DNA of 13,717 bases from assembly GCA_045595365.1 (NCBI GenBank), contig JAZOAI010000004.1:1-13717 (forward strand), read 5' to 3'. This document shows positions 1 through 6,474 of this stretch, one piece after another. Made by a program: the position numbers and the translations under genes. How positions within the stretch are numbered: position 1 is the first letter of the stretch; the number at the start of each line of letters is the position of its first letter. The notes beneath the pieces were generated by a model. The model ran no database searches. It saw nothing but the letters and a program-made list of their open reading frames with translations, and had not been told where the DNA came from. The DNA is from SIG480 sp045595365 (lineage in GTDB: Bacteria; Bacillota; Clostridia; Oscillospirales; JAAYXM01).

Positions 1-371
1 TGCCATATAGAATTACCGATTTCTTTTGTAACCATTGTTTTAAATGAACGAATTATGTTTTCTATGTTCTTTGTAGGGGACGATGCCCTCATCGTCCCGT
101 GAAGAAAGATAATCAAATGTATATGATTTGGCATAATCACATATTTATCAACTGCTACATTTTCATATTTTATATTTATATTGTTGATATATGTATCGCA
201 CACCAATCCATAGGAAGATAATTCATTTTTCGGGACGATGTGGGCATCGTCCCCTACAATTTTAGATAGCAACTGTTTTCTGTCTTTTACGCAAATTGTA
301 ATGAAATATGCTCCGGCTGTGCTGTAATCATATCCTTTTAATCTTGTTGGTTTTCGTTTTGGTAACTTCAT
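1..371 (-). CDS. REP-associated tyrosine transposase (RAYT, IS200-like Y1 family), C-terminus cut by window edge
   Basis: The frame is open from an ATG at 371 down to base 1 with no stop, giving about 123 residues of an incomplete protein. The N-terminus reads MKLPKRKPTRLKGYDYSTAG followed by AYFITICVKDR, the usual opening of RAYT proteins. Near residue 82 is YVIMPNHIHLI, whose His-x-His pair is the metal-binding motif of Y1/HUH transposases. The catalytic tyrosine expected further on would lie outside the window. The start codon overlaps the stop of the upstream ribbon-helix-helix gene (TAATG), suggesting translational coupling. Two 27-bp hairpin repeats lie within the frame and are read through as nine codons each. 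RAYTs are known to be domesticated single-strand transposases that act on REP hairpins; activity here is inferred. The gene could be intact or decayed beyond the edge. Confidence 0.88.
   Translation of the reverse strand, partial: MKLPKRKPTRLKGYDYSTAGAYFITICVKDRKQLLSKIVGDDAHIVPKNELSSYGLVCDTYINNINIKYENVAVDKYVIMPNHIHLIIFLHGTMRASSPTKNIENIIRSFKTMVTKEIGNSIW
73..99 (+). repeat. REP-like hairpin, copy A, inside the RAYT frame
   Basis: A GTAGGG foot is followed by a perfect 9-bp stem, GGGACGATG at 77-85 and CATCGTCCC at 90-98, with loop CCCT. The 27-bp unit differs from copy B at a single loop base, and lies in the opposite orientation to it. It is exactly nine codons long, so it does not break the transposase frame. 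Confidence 0.85.
231..257 (-). repeat. REP-like hairpin, copy B, inside the RAYT frame
   Basis: On the minus strand this reads GTAGGG foot, stem GGGACGATG, loop CCCA, then CATCGTCCC (arms at 245-253 and 232-240). It matches copy A in 26 of 27 bases but is inverted relative to it. In the transposase it encodes VGDDAHIVP. The GTAG foot is the kind of tetranucleotide that characterised REP transposases recognise next to the hairpin. Confidence 0.85.
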
Positions 372-559
372 TATTTCACCTTGCTATTATCAATAGCATA
401 ATCCAATAAAATGTTAATTAACTCATTTCTTGAGCGATTTGTTTCTTCTGACAATTTATTCAGTTTTATAACAGTTTCTTCTTTTATACGAACAGAGAAT
501 GTTTTATATCCGTCTTCACCTTTTAAATTCTTTTTATTTATAATGAGCTTATCTTCCAT
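371..559 (-). CDS. Ribbon-helix-helix (Arc/CopG-type) DNA-binding protein, 62 aa
   Basis: This is a small protein with the ribbon-helix-helix layout. A strand region around residues 18-26 (YKTFSVRIK) is followed by helix A around 28-39 and helix B around 42-57 (RSRNELINILLDYAIDN). Such proteins dimerise and bind DNA through the paired strands. A GAGGTG ribosome site lies 6 to 7 bases before the ATG at 559. Its TAA stop overlaps the ATG of the RAYT gene by one base, so the two are probably one operon. The region just upstream has a 15-bp palindrome and further TATATGTT copies, suggesting that it represses itself and the divergent exported protein. The fold assignment is fairly sure. The regulatory target is inferred. 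An antitoxin role is possible in principle, but no toxin is visible beside it. Confidence 0.8.
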   Translation of the reverse strand: MEDKLIINKKNLKGEDGYKTFSVRIKEETVIKLNKLSEETNRSRNELINILLDYAIDNSKVK

Positions 560-572
560 AACATTTCACCTC

Positions 573-587
573 ACATATATTATATGT
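573..587. promoter_or_regulatory. Candidate operator palindrome in the divergent RHH/stalk-protein region
   Basis: ACATATA-T-TATATGT is a perfect palindrome around base 580. Its last base is the first base of the -35 box of the rightward promoter, and it covers a TATAAT (584-579) that could be the leftward -10. Half-site TATATGTT also occurs at 604-611 and inverted at 633-640, with a weaker inverted copy at 621-628. Clustered short half-sites are typical of ribbon-helix-helix operators. Binding is inferred, and the AT-richness makes chance copies possible. Confidence 0.5.
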
Positions 588-616
588 TGACAAAAGTTAT
601 AGTTATATGTTATAAT
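587..616 (+). promoter_or_regulatory. Sigma-A-type promoter for the exported stalk-domain gene
   Basis: TTGACA (587-592) and TATAAT (611-616) both match the consensus hexamers exactly, with an 18-bp spacer. The ATG at 656 is about 40 bases downstream of the -10, with GGAGG at 642-646. Confidence 0.8.
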
Positions 617-655
617 TGCTAACATAGTATATAACATATATGGAGGTAAATCAAA

Positions 656-1423
656 ATGAAGAAAAGATTACAAGGACTAATTGCAGGTTTGCTTATTGGT
701 GTTATGCTGCCATGCGGGGTTGTGTTTGCAAAACAAATCAGCGAAACAGCAGAGATATTCTACAACAACATTAAGATTTACATTGACGGCGGCGAAATTG
801 TGCCGAAGGATGTTAATGGTAATAAGGTCGAGCCTTTTATAATGAATGGAACTACCTATTTACCTGTTCGTGCTATTTCTAATGCTTTTGGGAAAGATGT
901 TGAATGGGATGGAGCAACACAAAGTGTTTACATTGGAAAGAAAGACCAGACAAAGCCGGATAATTATTTGGATAGGATACAGTATACATACTACGAACCG
1001 GGAACGGATGACGATGACAATTCATTATATGACATAAATGGTAATGTTACTGATTTTGCAGGTAATACATATACAAATGGTTATTTGTTTAAACAACGAG
1101 TATTTCAACCTCAAATATTGGATGTTCCTTTGAATTTACAATATTCTACCTTCAAGGGAAAAATTTCTATGATAGAAAAAACAAACATAATCGGCTACAA
1201 TCAGCCTGATAACCTATCTAATGAATTGTTCACTGTTGAAATATATGGAGACGAAAGGCTTATATATACTTCTCCGTTATCTAATTTGACCAAAACACTT
1301 AGCTTTGATTTGAATGTTAAGGGAGTTGCCAAGTTAACTATAAAACTTGTTCCGCAAAAAATAGGTAATTTAAGAAGCGGAACAAGTATGTTAGCACTCA
1401 CAGACTTAGCACTATACAAATGA
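656..1423 (+). CDS. Exported stalk-domain (copper amine oxidase N-like) protein with C-terminal NPCBM-like domain, 255 aa
   Basis: Residues 1-25 form a signal peptide: MKKR, a hydrophobic core, and a cut after VVFA. The cysteine at 20 is not in a proper lipobox, so a secreted or wall-associated fate is more likely than a lipoprotein. Residues about 37-96 match the stalk domain once named for copper amine oxidase (IYIDGGEIVPKDVNG, then TTYLPVRAISNAFGKDVEWD), a common surface module in Firmicutes. Residues about 105-255 look like an NPCBM-type carbohydrate-binding fold (VEIYGDERLIYTSP, a strand-rich core, ending ALTDLALYK). The second assignment is weaker than the first. GGAGG lies 9 bases before the ATG. 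The gene is divergent from the RHH-RAYT pair, is AT-rich like them, and is followed by two REP-like hairpins and a terminator. No enzymatic motif is seen. Confidence 0.82.
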   Translation: MKKRLQGLIAGLLIGVMLPCGVVFAKQISETAEIFYNNIKIYIDGGEIVPKDVNGNKVEPFIMNGTTYLPVRAISNAFGKDVEWDGATQSVYIGKKDQTKPDNYLDRIQYTYYEPGTDDDDNSLYDINGNVTDFAGNTYTNGYLFKQRVFQPQILDVPLNLQYSTFKGKISMIEKTNIIGYNQPDNLSNELFTVEIYGDERLIYTSPLSNLTKTLSFDLNVKGVAKLTIKLVPQKIGNLRSGTSMLALTDLALYK

Positions 1424-1500
1424 TGTCCGATATTGCAACAAGAAGGGAAGATTTATAGCATCTTCAAAAATATTTAGGATAATCCCAAGACCTTATATGT

Positions 1501-1527
1501 GGAACGACACACAGGTCGTTCCCTACA
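1501..1527 (-). repeat. REP-like hairpin, copy C
   Basis: Arms GGAACGAC (1501-1508) and GTCGTTCC (1515-1522) pair perfectly around a 6-base loop. On the minus strand the stem is preceded by TGTAGG, the same foot as copies A and B, but the stem sequence differs. Confidence 0.75.
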
Positions 1528-1530
1528 ATG

Positions 1531-1558
1531 CGGTTCGTCGGAAACCGCCGAACCCTAC
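1531..1558 (-). repeat. REP-like hairpin, copy D
   Basis: GGTTCG (1532-1537) pairs with CGAACC (1549-1554) and CGG (1539-1541) with CCG (1545-1547), around one mismatch and a 3-base loop. The minus-strand foot is again GTAGGG. It is arranged head-to-tail with copy C, four bases apart, and shows a third stem sequence. Confidence 0.7.
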
Positions 1559-1561
1559 GAT

Positions 1562-1597
1562 AAAAGGCAGAAACGATTGATTTCGTTTCTGCCTTTT
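1562..1597. terminator. Strong bidirectional rho-independent terminator
   Basis: AAAAGGCAGAAACGA (1562-1576) pairs over 15 perfect bases with 1583-1597 around the loop TTGATT. T-runs end both arms, so it can stop the stalk-protein transcript and the convergent spoIIE operon. Apart from the REP copies and this hairpin, I see no gene or other signal in 1424-1646. Confidence 0.85.
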
Positions 1598-1646
1598 GAT
1601 TACTGTCCTTTAGAGTACACCTAATACCCTGCTTCTTTTTTATCCG

Positions 1647-1919
1647 CTATAAGAACAACATAAGCGCAAAGATAACTGCGGCAACAAAGAACAGAGAGAA
1701 GAGAAGGAAGAGCGAAAGTTTTTTTAAGTCGACTCGCTTTTTTTCCATGCAGTTACTTCTGACATATTCATCTGCTGCGGCGCAGGCTTCCTTGAGGATT
1801 TTTTCTGCGTCCATATCTGAAGAGGGGGAGTCTTCGCGCAGTATAAAAATCGCTTCATCAAAGATACTGCTTATAGGAGCTTTGACAACGATAACACGTT
1901 TAGAAATTCCCTTTACCAT
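1647..1919 (-). CDS. Small tail-anchored protein of unknown function, 90 aa, downstream of spoIIE
   Basis: I chose the ATG at 1919 because AGGAG lies at 1930-1926, six bases before it. A longer reading from a TTG at 1943 would place that ribosome site inside the gene. The cytoplasmic part opens MVKGISKRVIVVKAP and continues with FDEAIFILRED, followed by a predicted helix (AEKILKEACAAADEYV). Residues about 67-90 form a single C-terminal hydrophobic segment, so the protein should be anchored in the membrane with its N-terminus in the cytoplasm. From memory, similar short proteins opening with KGIS-RVIVVK are common hypothetical proteins in clostridial genomes, but I cannot verify this and know no function. 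It starts 45 bases after the spoIIE stop on the same strand, so the two probably share a transcript. Confidence 0.75.
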   Translation of the reverse strand: MVKGISKRVIVVKAPISSIFDEAIFILREDSPSSDMDAEKILKEACAAADEYVRSNCMEKKRVDLKKLSLFLLFSLFFVAAVIFALMLFL

Positions 1920-1964
1920 ATATATCTCCTGACATCTTTTCAATTAGTTTGCCATAAAACTGAA

Positions 1965-4286
1965 TCAATATTCGTTTTCAATAGCAATTACCGCAACGGT
2001 CATATCGTCGTTTTTCCCGTAAGATGCGAGAGAATATGCCAAAAGCTCGTCTGCGAGAGCTTTGGGGGATGTCGGGTTTTGAGAAGAAAGGAATTCAAGA
2101 AGCTTAACATCGTCTGTGCCGTCAGCTATCCCATCACTCGTCATAATGACATAATCCCCGGGCTGGAGTAAATAGTGAGTAACATCAGGCTCCGAAGAGC
2201 CGGAAACGCTCATCCCTGCCGGGAGAGATGATGCTGTAATTCTGCGTATCTTATCTCCGCGCTTTATATATGTCGGGGCGCCTCCAAGCTTATAAAATTC
2301 CGCGTGCCCTGAAAACATATCGGCATAAAAAAGGTCAAGCGTTGCAAACGCCCCTGTGAATTCAGAACGAACGAGAAGCGCGGATTGAAGCGTGGAAAGT
2401 GCGCTTTTTGGGGAAAGTCCCGAGCGTAGAAGGTCGGAGAGGAGCTTTATGTTTCCGGCGCTCTCTCTCGCCGCGAGCCTTCCGCTTCCCATGCCGTCGG
2501 AGAGAAGGAGCGCAAGCTTTCCGTTTGCCGGATAAAAAAGGCTTCCTGAATCTCCGCTCTGTTCAGCCCCGCTCCGGCTTTTTACCGCCGCTCCGAAAAC
2601 CGCGCGAAGAGGCGGGAGTTCGCGGATTATTATGTCATCAAGCTGGGCGGAGGGAGTGTATTTCGGAGAGGTGAGAGCGGTTTTGCAGGCGGAAGAGAAA
2701 ATAGGCCTATACTCATCATAGTTTTTCTCAATCTCCTTAAGGTCGCGCCCGCAGAGATGAATGTTTATATGTTTTTCAAAGTCGCGATATACAGCCACGT
2801 CGCAAAGGATTCCGCGCCGTGCAAGCGCGTCTGAAATTTCGGCCTCTGCCATCTCATCAAACTGCGCACTGTCTGAAATGTCGGAAGAAAGCCCGGAAAA
2901 AATTGCAGATGCATCCGAATAGTGTTTTGTAAGAAACTCTCGGCTCTCGCGAAGCTTTTCGTCAAACTGAGTTCTGTAACGCATGGCAAAAATTTCGCGG
3001 TTGACGGAATTCACGATGTTTTCCGTGTTTAAACAGCGCGAAGAAAAATGAATCGGAAAGTCACGGGCCTGCAGCGCGCCGTTTTTCATTATTGCATCGC
3101 CGGCCTTTGTAAATGCGTCTCGGGTAGACTGAAAATCCCGGTCCCAACAGATTGAGGAGAGAGAACATTTTCTGCATAGAGAGCGGGAGCTTTTTTCAAA
3201 AAATGTCCGGACATCCGAAAGCTTTCCCGGCTCCTCTTTTTTGTGAAGCTCGCCAAGCGCGTTCCCAAGGCTCTTAAATGCCTGTGCTGCATTATTCAGC
3301 CGCTCTGCAGCATAGAGCCTGAGGTGAATGTCCGTTCGCCCTGCACGCTTTATAAAAAAGCGGCGCGTATGTTTTGAGAATGTTTTTTCAGTGAGGAGAA
3401 AAAGACCTCCGGCGATTAAAAACTCGAGGGCAAAGGGAACGACAAGAATATGGTTTAAACACGCGCATATGCAGAGGCTTGAAACCAATCCGGAAACGAT
3501 AGCCGCCGCTTTTCCGAAGCGAGAAAAAAGCGATATGCAAATTCCGCATACTCCGAGAATTATTCCGTATTCGGGAGAGGAGAGCGCGAGAGAAACTGCG
3601 GCGCCGAAAAGGATTCCGGAAGAAGCTCCGACACCTGCGCCACCGCAAAAGGAGCAGAGAGAAACAAGCAGAGCGGCAAGTATTTTGCCGATTGAGAGAA
3701 ATCCGAAAACAGTGGTGTCAGTCAACGCGGCGATAATGCCGATTGAAAGGGTGAAAAGACCTGATGCAAGCTCGGCAGGCGTTCTTGATTTCCACTGCGG
3801 AATATATGAAAGAAGAACAGCGCAGACCCCCGCGATTGAAATTTCGAGGAAAGACAGCGCGGTATCAAAAAGTGAAAAACCGTCGTTTGCGAGGAAGACA
3901 AGATTTATGCAAGCTGTGGGAATGATGACGGATAGCGGAGCAAAATAACGTTTTTTTGAGAACGAAGTTCCGGAAAAAACAAAATTTGCGGTAAAAACAA
4001 GTATAATGCAAGCGATATACTTGAGCGAATTGATTTTGTCAAAAACAGAGAGATATCCGAGGGTCGCGCCTAAGAGACCGAAAATGGAATATGAGCTTAT
4101 GCCGAGCGCGGCGCTTATTGCAAGCCCGAATGGGGCAGTAGCTCCAAGAAAAATTGCCCGGGAGAGGAGAAAAGCAAGCGCAAAGCTTGTGGGATAAGGA
4201 AGAAGTGAGAGTGGGAGTTTTTTGAAAAATGCTTTTGAGAGAGTATGTATATGCGATTTTGCCCTTTTTTTGTTTTTTACATCCAT
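1965..4286 (-). CDS. spoIIE: Stage II sporulation protein E, membrane-bound PP2C-type serine phosphatase, 773 aa
   Basis: In known sporulators SpoIIE dephosphorylates SpoIIAA-P, which releases sigma-F in the forespore, and it also acts at the polar septum. Residues about 20-300 hold roughly ten hydrophobic segments. A linker region follows with the cysteine pattern LCRKCSLSSICW near 370-380, a motif I associate with this family. The C-terminal 200 residues are a PP2C/SpoIIE phosphatase domain: QSGDSGSLF, LLLSDGMGSG near 595, SLPAGM, MTSDGIADG near 715 and KNDDMTVAVI near the end. The metal-binding aspartates all appear present. The frame stays open upstream to 4442, but that stretch is AT-rich. 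I chose the ATG at 4286 because AAAGGA at 4303-4298 precedes it by 11 bases; no ribosome site precedes the ATG at 4325. Length is a little under the roughly 830 residues of the Bacillus protein. No clear promoter was found. Confidence 0.95.
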   Translation of the reverse strand: MDVKNKKRAKSHIHTLSKAFFKKLPLSLLPYPTSFALAFLLSRAIFLGATAPFGLAISAALGISSYSIFGLLGATLGYLSVFDKINSLKYIACIILVFTANFVFSGTSFSKKRYFAPLSVIIPTACINLVFLANDGFSLFDTALSFLEISIAGVCAVLLSYIPQWKSRTPAELASGLFTLSIGIIAALTDTTVFGFLSIGKILAALLVSLCSFCGGAGVGASSGILFGAAVSLALSSPEYGIILGVCGICISLFSRFGKAAAIVSGLVSSLCICACLNHILVVPFALEFLIAGGLFLLTEKTFSKHTRRFFIKRAGRTDIHLRLYAAERLNNAAQAFKSLGNALGELHKKEEPGKLSDVRTFFEKSSRSLCRKCSLSSICWDRDFQSTRDAFTKAGDAIMKNGALQARDFPIHFSSRCLNTENIVNSVNREIFAMRYRTQFDEKLRESREFLTKHYSDASAIFSGLSSDISDSAQFDEMAEAEISDALARRGILCDVAVYRDFEKHINIHLCGRDLKEIEKNYDEYRPIFSSACKTALTSPKYTPSAQLDDIIIRELPPLRAVFGAAVKSRSGAEQSGDSGSLFYPANGKLALLLSDGMGSGRLAARESAGNIKLLSDLLRSGLSPKSALSTLQSALLVRSEFTGAFATLDLFYADMFSGHAEFYKLGGAPTYIKRGDKIRRITASSLPAGMSVSGSSEPDVTHYLLQPGDYVIMTSDGIADGTDDVKLLEFLSSQNPTSPKALADELLAYSLASYGKNDDMTVAVIAIENEY

Positions 4287-4555
4287 CTTTCTTTTGTTCC
4301 TTTCGAGTAAAATATACAACTTCATATGTATATAAAGAGTATAAAGGAAATATAATAAATAAGAGGTCGGAAATTGTATTCTGAAAAGAAAAAAGAACGA
4401 GAGAAAATAATAAAAAAAGAACAAAGGTGCAGAGAAACACACGAAAAGATATAGTTTGTGTCATTTTTTGCGAAAGTTTTTGGCATGAGTGTATTTTTTT
4501 AGGCAAGATGCACAAAAAAAGTTTGTTAAAAATTTAATTTTCTCCCGAAAAGCAC

Positions 4556-4584
4556 TTGATATTTTGACGAAAACATAATAGAAT
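4556..4584 (+). promoter_or_regulatory. Promoter of pckG, with an embedded Spo0A-box-like heptamer
   Basis: TTGATA (4556-4561), a 17-bp spacer and TAGAAT (4579-4584) form a good sigma-A promoter about 46 bases before the pckG start. The spacer contains TGACGAA at 4565-4571, which fits the Spo0A core TGNCGAA. The rest of the 344-base spoIIE-pckG gap (4287-4630) holds AT-rich runs and no gene that I can support. Confidence 0.7.
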
Positions 4585-4630
4585 AGTAGATGGTAAAAAT
4601 TACAGTATTACGGAAGGGGCGAATTCACAA

Positions 4631-6409
4631 ATGAGTTTGACAACTAACAAGTATGTAAATGATTGGGTCCGCGAAATGACCGATTTGGTAAAACCGGATT
4701 CAGTCGTTTGGATTGACGGAAGCAAGGAGCAGCTTGATGCGCTCCGTGCTGAAGCTGTTTCTACAGGCGAGATGATAAAGCTCAGCGAGGAGAAACTCCC
4801 GGGCTGCTATCTCCACAGAACAGCTATTGATGACGTTGCCCGTGTTGAGGACCGCACATTTATCTGTGCGCCCACAAAGGAAGAGGCAGGCGCAACAAAT
4901 AACTGGATGGATCCGAAGGAAATGTATGCAAAGCTTACAAAGCTTTATGACGGTAGCATGAAGGGCAGAACAATGTATGTTCTTCCGTTCTCAATGGGCG
5001 TTGTAGGCTCTCCGTTTGCAAAGGCGGGCATCGAGATTACAGACTCAATTTATGTTGTTCTCAATATGCATATTATGACACGCATCGGAAAGAGCGTTCT
5101 TGACAACCTCGGCGACAGCGCTGACTTTGTTCACGGCCTCCATTCCCGCGCTACAATGAACCCTGAGGAGAGATATATTGTCCAGTTCCCGCAGGATAAC
5201 ACAATCTGGTCAATCAACTCAGGCTACGGCGGCAACGTTCTTCTCGGTAAGAAGTGCTTTGCTCTTCGTATCGCTTCATATCAGGGCCGCAAGGAAGGCT
5301 GGATGGCTGAGCATATGCTCATCCTCGGCGTCAAGGCTCCGAACGGAACAAAGAAGTATATCGCAGCAGCGTTCCCGTCTGCTTGCGGAAAAACAAACCT
5401 TGCTATGCTCATTCCGCCGAAGTCCTACAAGGAAAAGGGCTACGAGGTTGAGTGCGTAGGTGACGATATCGCATGGCTTCGCATCGGCGAAGACGGCGGT
5501 CTTTGGGCAATCAATCCGGAAGCGGGCTTCTTCGGAGTTGCTCCGGGAACAAACGAAAAGTCCAACCCCAACGCTCTTCACACCTGCCTCCAGGATACTA
5601 TCTTTACAAACGTTGTTCATAACGTTGAGGACAACACAGTATGGTGGGAAGGCCTCGATAAGAACCCCCCGAAGAACGCTATCAACTGGAAGGGCGAGAA
5701 GTGGGACTGCGAGTCAGGCGAGAAGGGCGCACACCCCAACTCCCGCTTCACAGCTCCGGCTTCAAAGTGCCCGTGCATCTCTCCCGAGTTTGAGAGCCCG
5801 AAGGGCGTTCCGATTTCAGCTATCGTATTTGGTGGCCGTCGCGCAAAGACAGCTCCGCTCGTATATCAGTCATTTGATTGGAACCACGGCGTATTCGTAG
5901 GTTCAGCTATGGCATCCGAAACAACTGCTGCTGCTGCAGGTGCAGTAGGTGTTGTCCGTCGTGACCCGATGGCAATGCTCCCGTTCTGCGGCTATAATAT
6001 GGGTGACTATTTCGCACATTGGCTTGAAATGGGCGAGAAGATTACCAAGAAGCCGAAGATTTTTAACACTAACTGGTTCAGAACCGATTCAAACGGCAAG
6101 TTCCTCTGGCCTGGATTCGGCGATAACCTTCGTGTTCTCGAATGGATTCTCAAGCGCTGCGATGACGAGGTCGGCGCTGTCGAGACTCCGATTGGCTACG
6201 TTCCGAAGCCTGAGGACATCAACCGTGAGGGAATTGAGGATGAAGTCACTCTTGATGTTCTCCGCGATATCCTCTCAGTTGACAATGACCTCTGGAAGGA
6301 AGATGCTGCAAACCTCGAGGAATTCTATGCAAAGATTCAGAGTGTTGGCAACAGAATGCCGAAGGAAATGTACAATCAGCTTGAGGGCTTAAAGTCCCGC
6401 CTCGGCTAA
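4631..6409 (+). CDS. pckG: Phosphoenolpyruvate carboxykinase (GTP), 592 aa
   Basis: The enzyme (EC 4.1.1.32) interconverts oxaloacetate plus GTP with PEP plus CO2. It may serve gluconeogenesis or, in many anaerobes, carboxylation of PEP towards oxaloacetate. The GTP-family signature is clear: the P-loop FPSACGKTN at 248-256 with the reactive cysteine C252, the metal and nucleotide site GDDIAWLR from 277, then INPEAGFFGVAPGT and FGGRRAKTAPLVYQSFDW. The ATP-type enzyme has a different P-loop. Length is normal for the bacterial GTP form. GGAAGGGG lies 11 bases before the ATG, and a good promoter stands upstream. Codon choice is uniform, with many GGC, CTC and AAG codons, as in the PFOR gene, suggesting high expression. 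It is divergent from spoIIE and convergent with the lipid kinase gene. Confidence 0.97.
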   Translation: MSLTTNKYVNDWVREMTDLVKPDSVVWIDGSKEQLDALRAEAVSTGEMIKLSEEKLPGCYLHRTAIDDVARVEDRTFICAPTKEEAGATNNWMDPKEMYAKLTKLYDGSMKGRTMYVLPFSMGVVGSPFAKAGIEITDSIYVVLNMHIMTRIGKSVLDNLGDSADFVHGLHSRATMNPEERYIVQFPQDNTIWSINSGYGGNVLLGKKCFALRIASYQGRKEGWMAEHMLILGVKAPNGTKKYIAAAFPSACGKTNLAMLIPPKSYKEKGYEVECVGDDIAWLRIGEDGGLWAINPEAGFFGVAPGTNEKSNPNALHTCLQDTIFTNVVHNVEDNTVWWEGLDKNPPKNAINWKGEKWDCESGEKGAHPNSRFTAPASKCPCISPEFESPKGVPISAIVFGGRRAKTAPLVYQSFDWNHGVFVGSAMASETTAAAAGAVGVVRRDPMAMLPFCGYNMGDYFAHWLEMGEKITKKPKIFNTNWFRTDSNGKFLWPGFGDNLRVLEWILKRCDDEVGAVETPIGYVPKPEDINREGIEDEVTLDVLRDILSVDNDLWKEDAANLEEFYAKIQSVGNRMPKEMYNQLEGLKSRLG

Positions 6410-6432
6410 TTTTAATAAGAAATAATAAAATG

Positions 6433-6469
6433 CCCCGTGAAGTAAAATTTACTTCACGGGGATTCTTTT
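6433..6469. terminator. Bidirectional terminator between pckG and the lipid kinase gene
   Basis: CCCCGTGAAGTAAA (6433-6446) pairs with 6448-6461 around a central A. ATTCTTTT follows on the plus strand and CATTTTATTA on the minus strand. It lies 23 bases past the pckG stop and 13 bases past the lipid kinase stop, serving both. Confidence 0.88.
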
Positions 6470-6474
6470 ACGGT

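Noticed and set aside
73..257. CRISPR repeats suggested by two near-identical 27-bp units
   Set aside because: There are only two units, they are inverted relative to each other, and they lie inside an open coding frame. They are REP-like hairpins.
371..559. Toxin-antitoxin pair with the RHH protein as antitoxin
   Set aside because: The coupled downstream gene is a recognisable RAYT, not a toxin, and no RelE, PemK or similar small protein is adjacent within the window.
656..732. Lipoprotein signal in the stalk-domain protein
   Set aside because: The cysteine sits in MLPCG, which does not fit the lipobox, whereas a standard signal peptidase site follows at VVFA.
3328..3948. Plus-strand open frame (206 codons) antisense to spoIIE
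   Set aside because: Arg/Pro/Lys-rich low-complexity translation opposite the membrane region of SpoIIE. It is a composition shadow.
4287..4442. N-terminal extension of SpoIIE up to 4442
   Set aside because: The stretch encodes Phe/Leu/Tyr-rich residues from an AT-rich gap and lacks a ribosome site. The ATG at 4286 has one and starts where family similarity begins.
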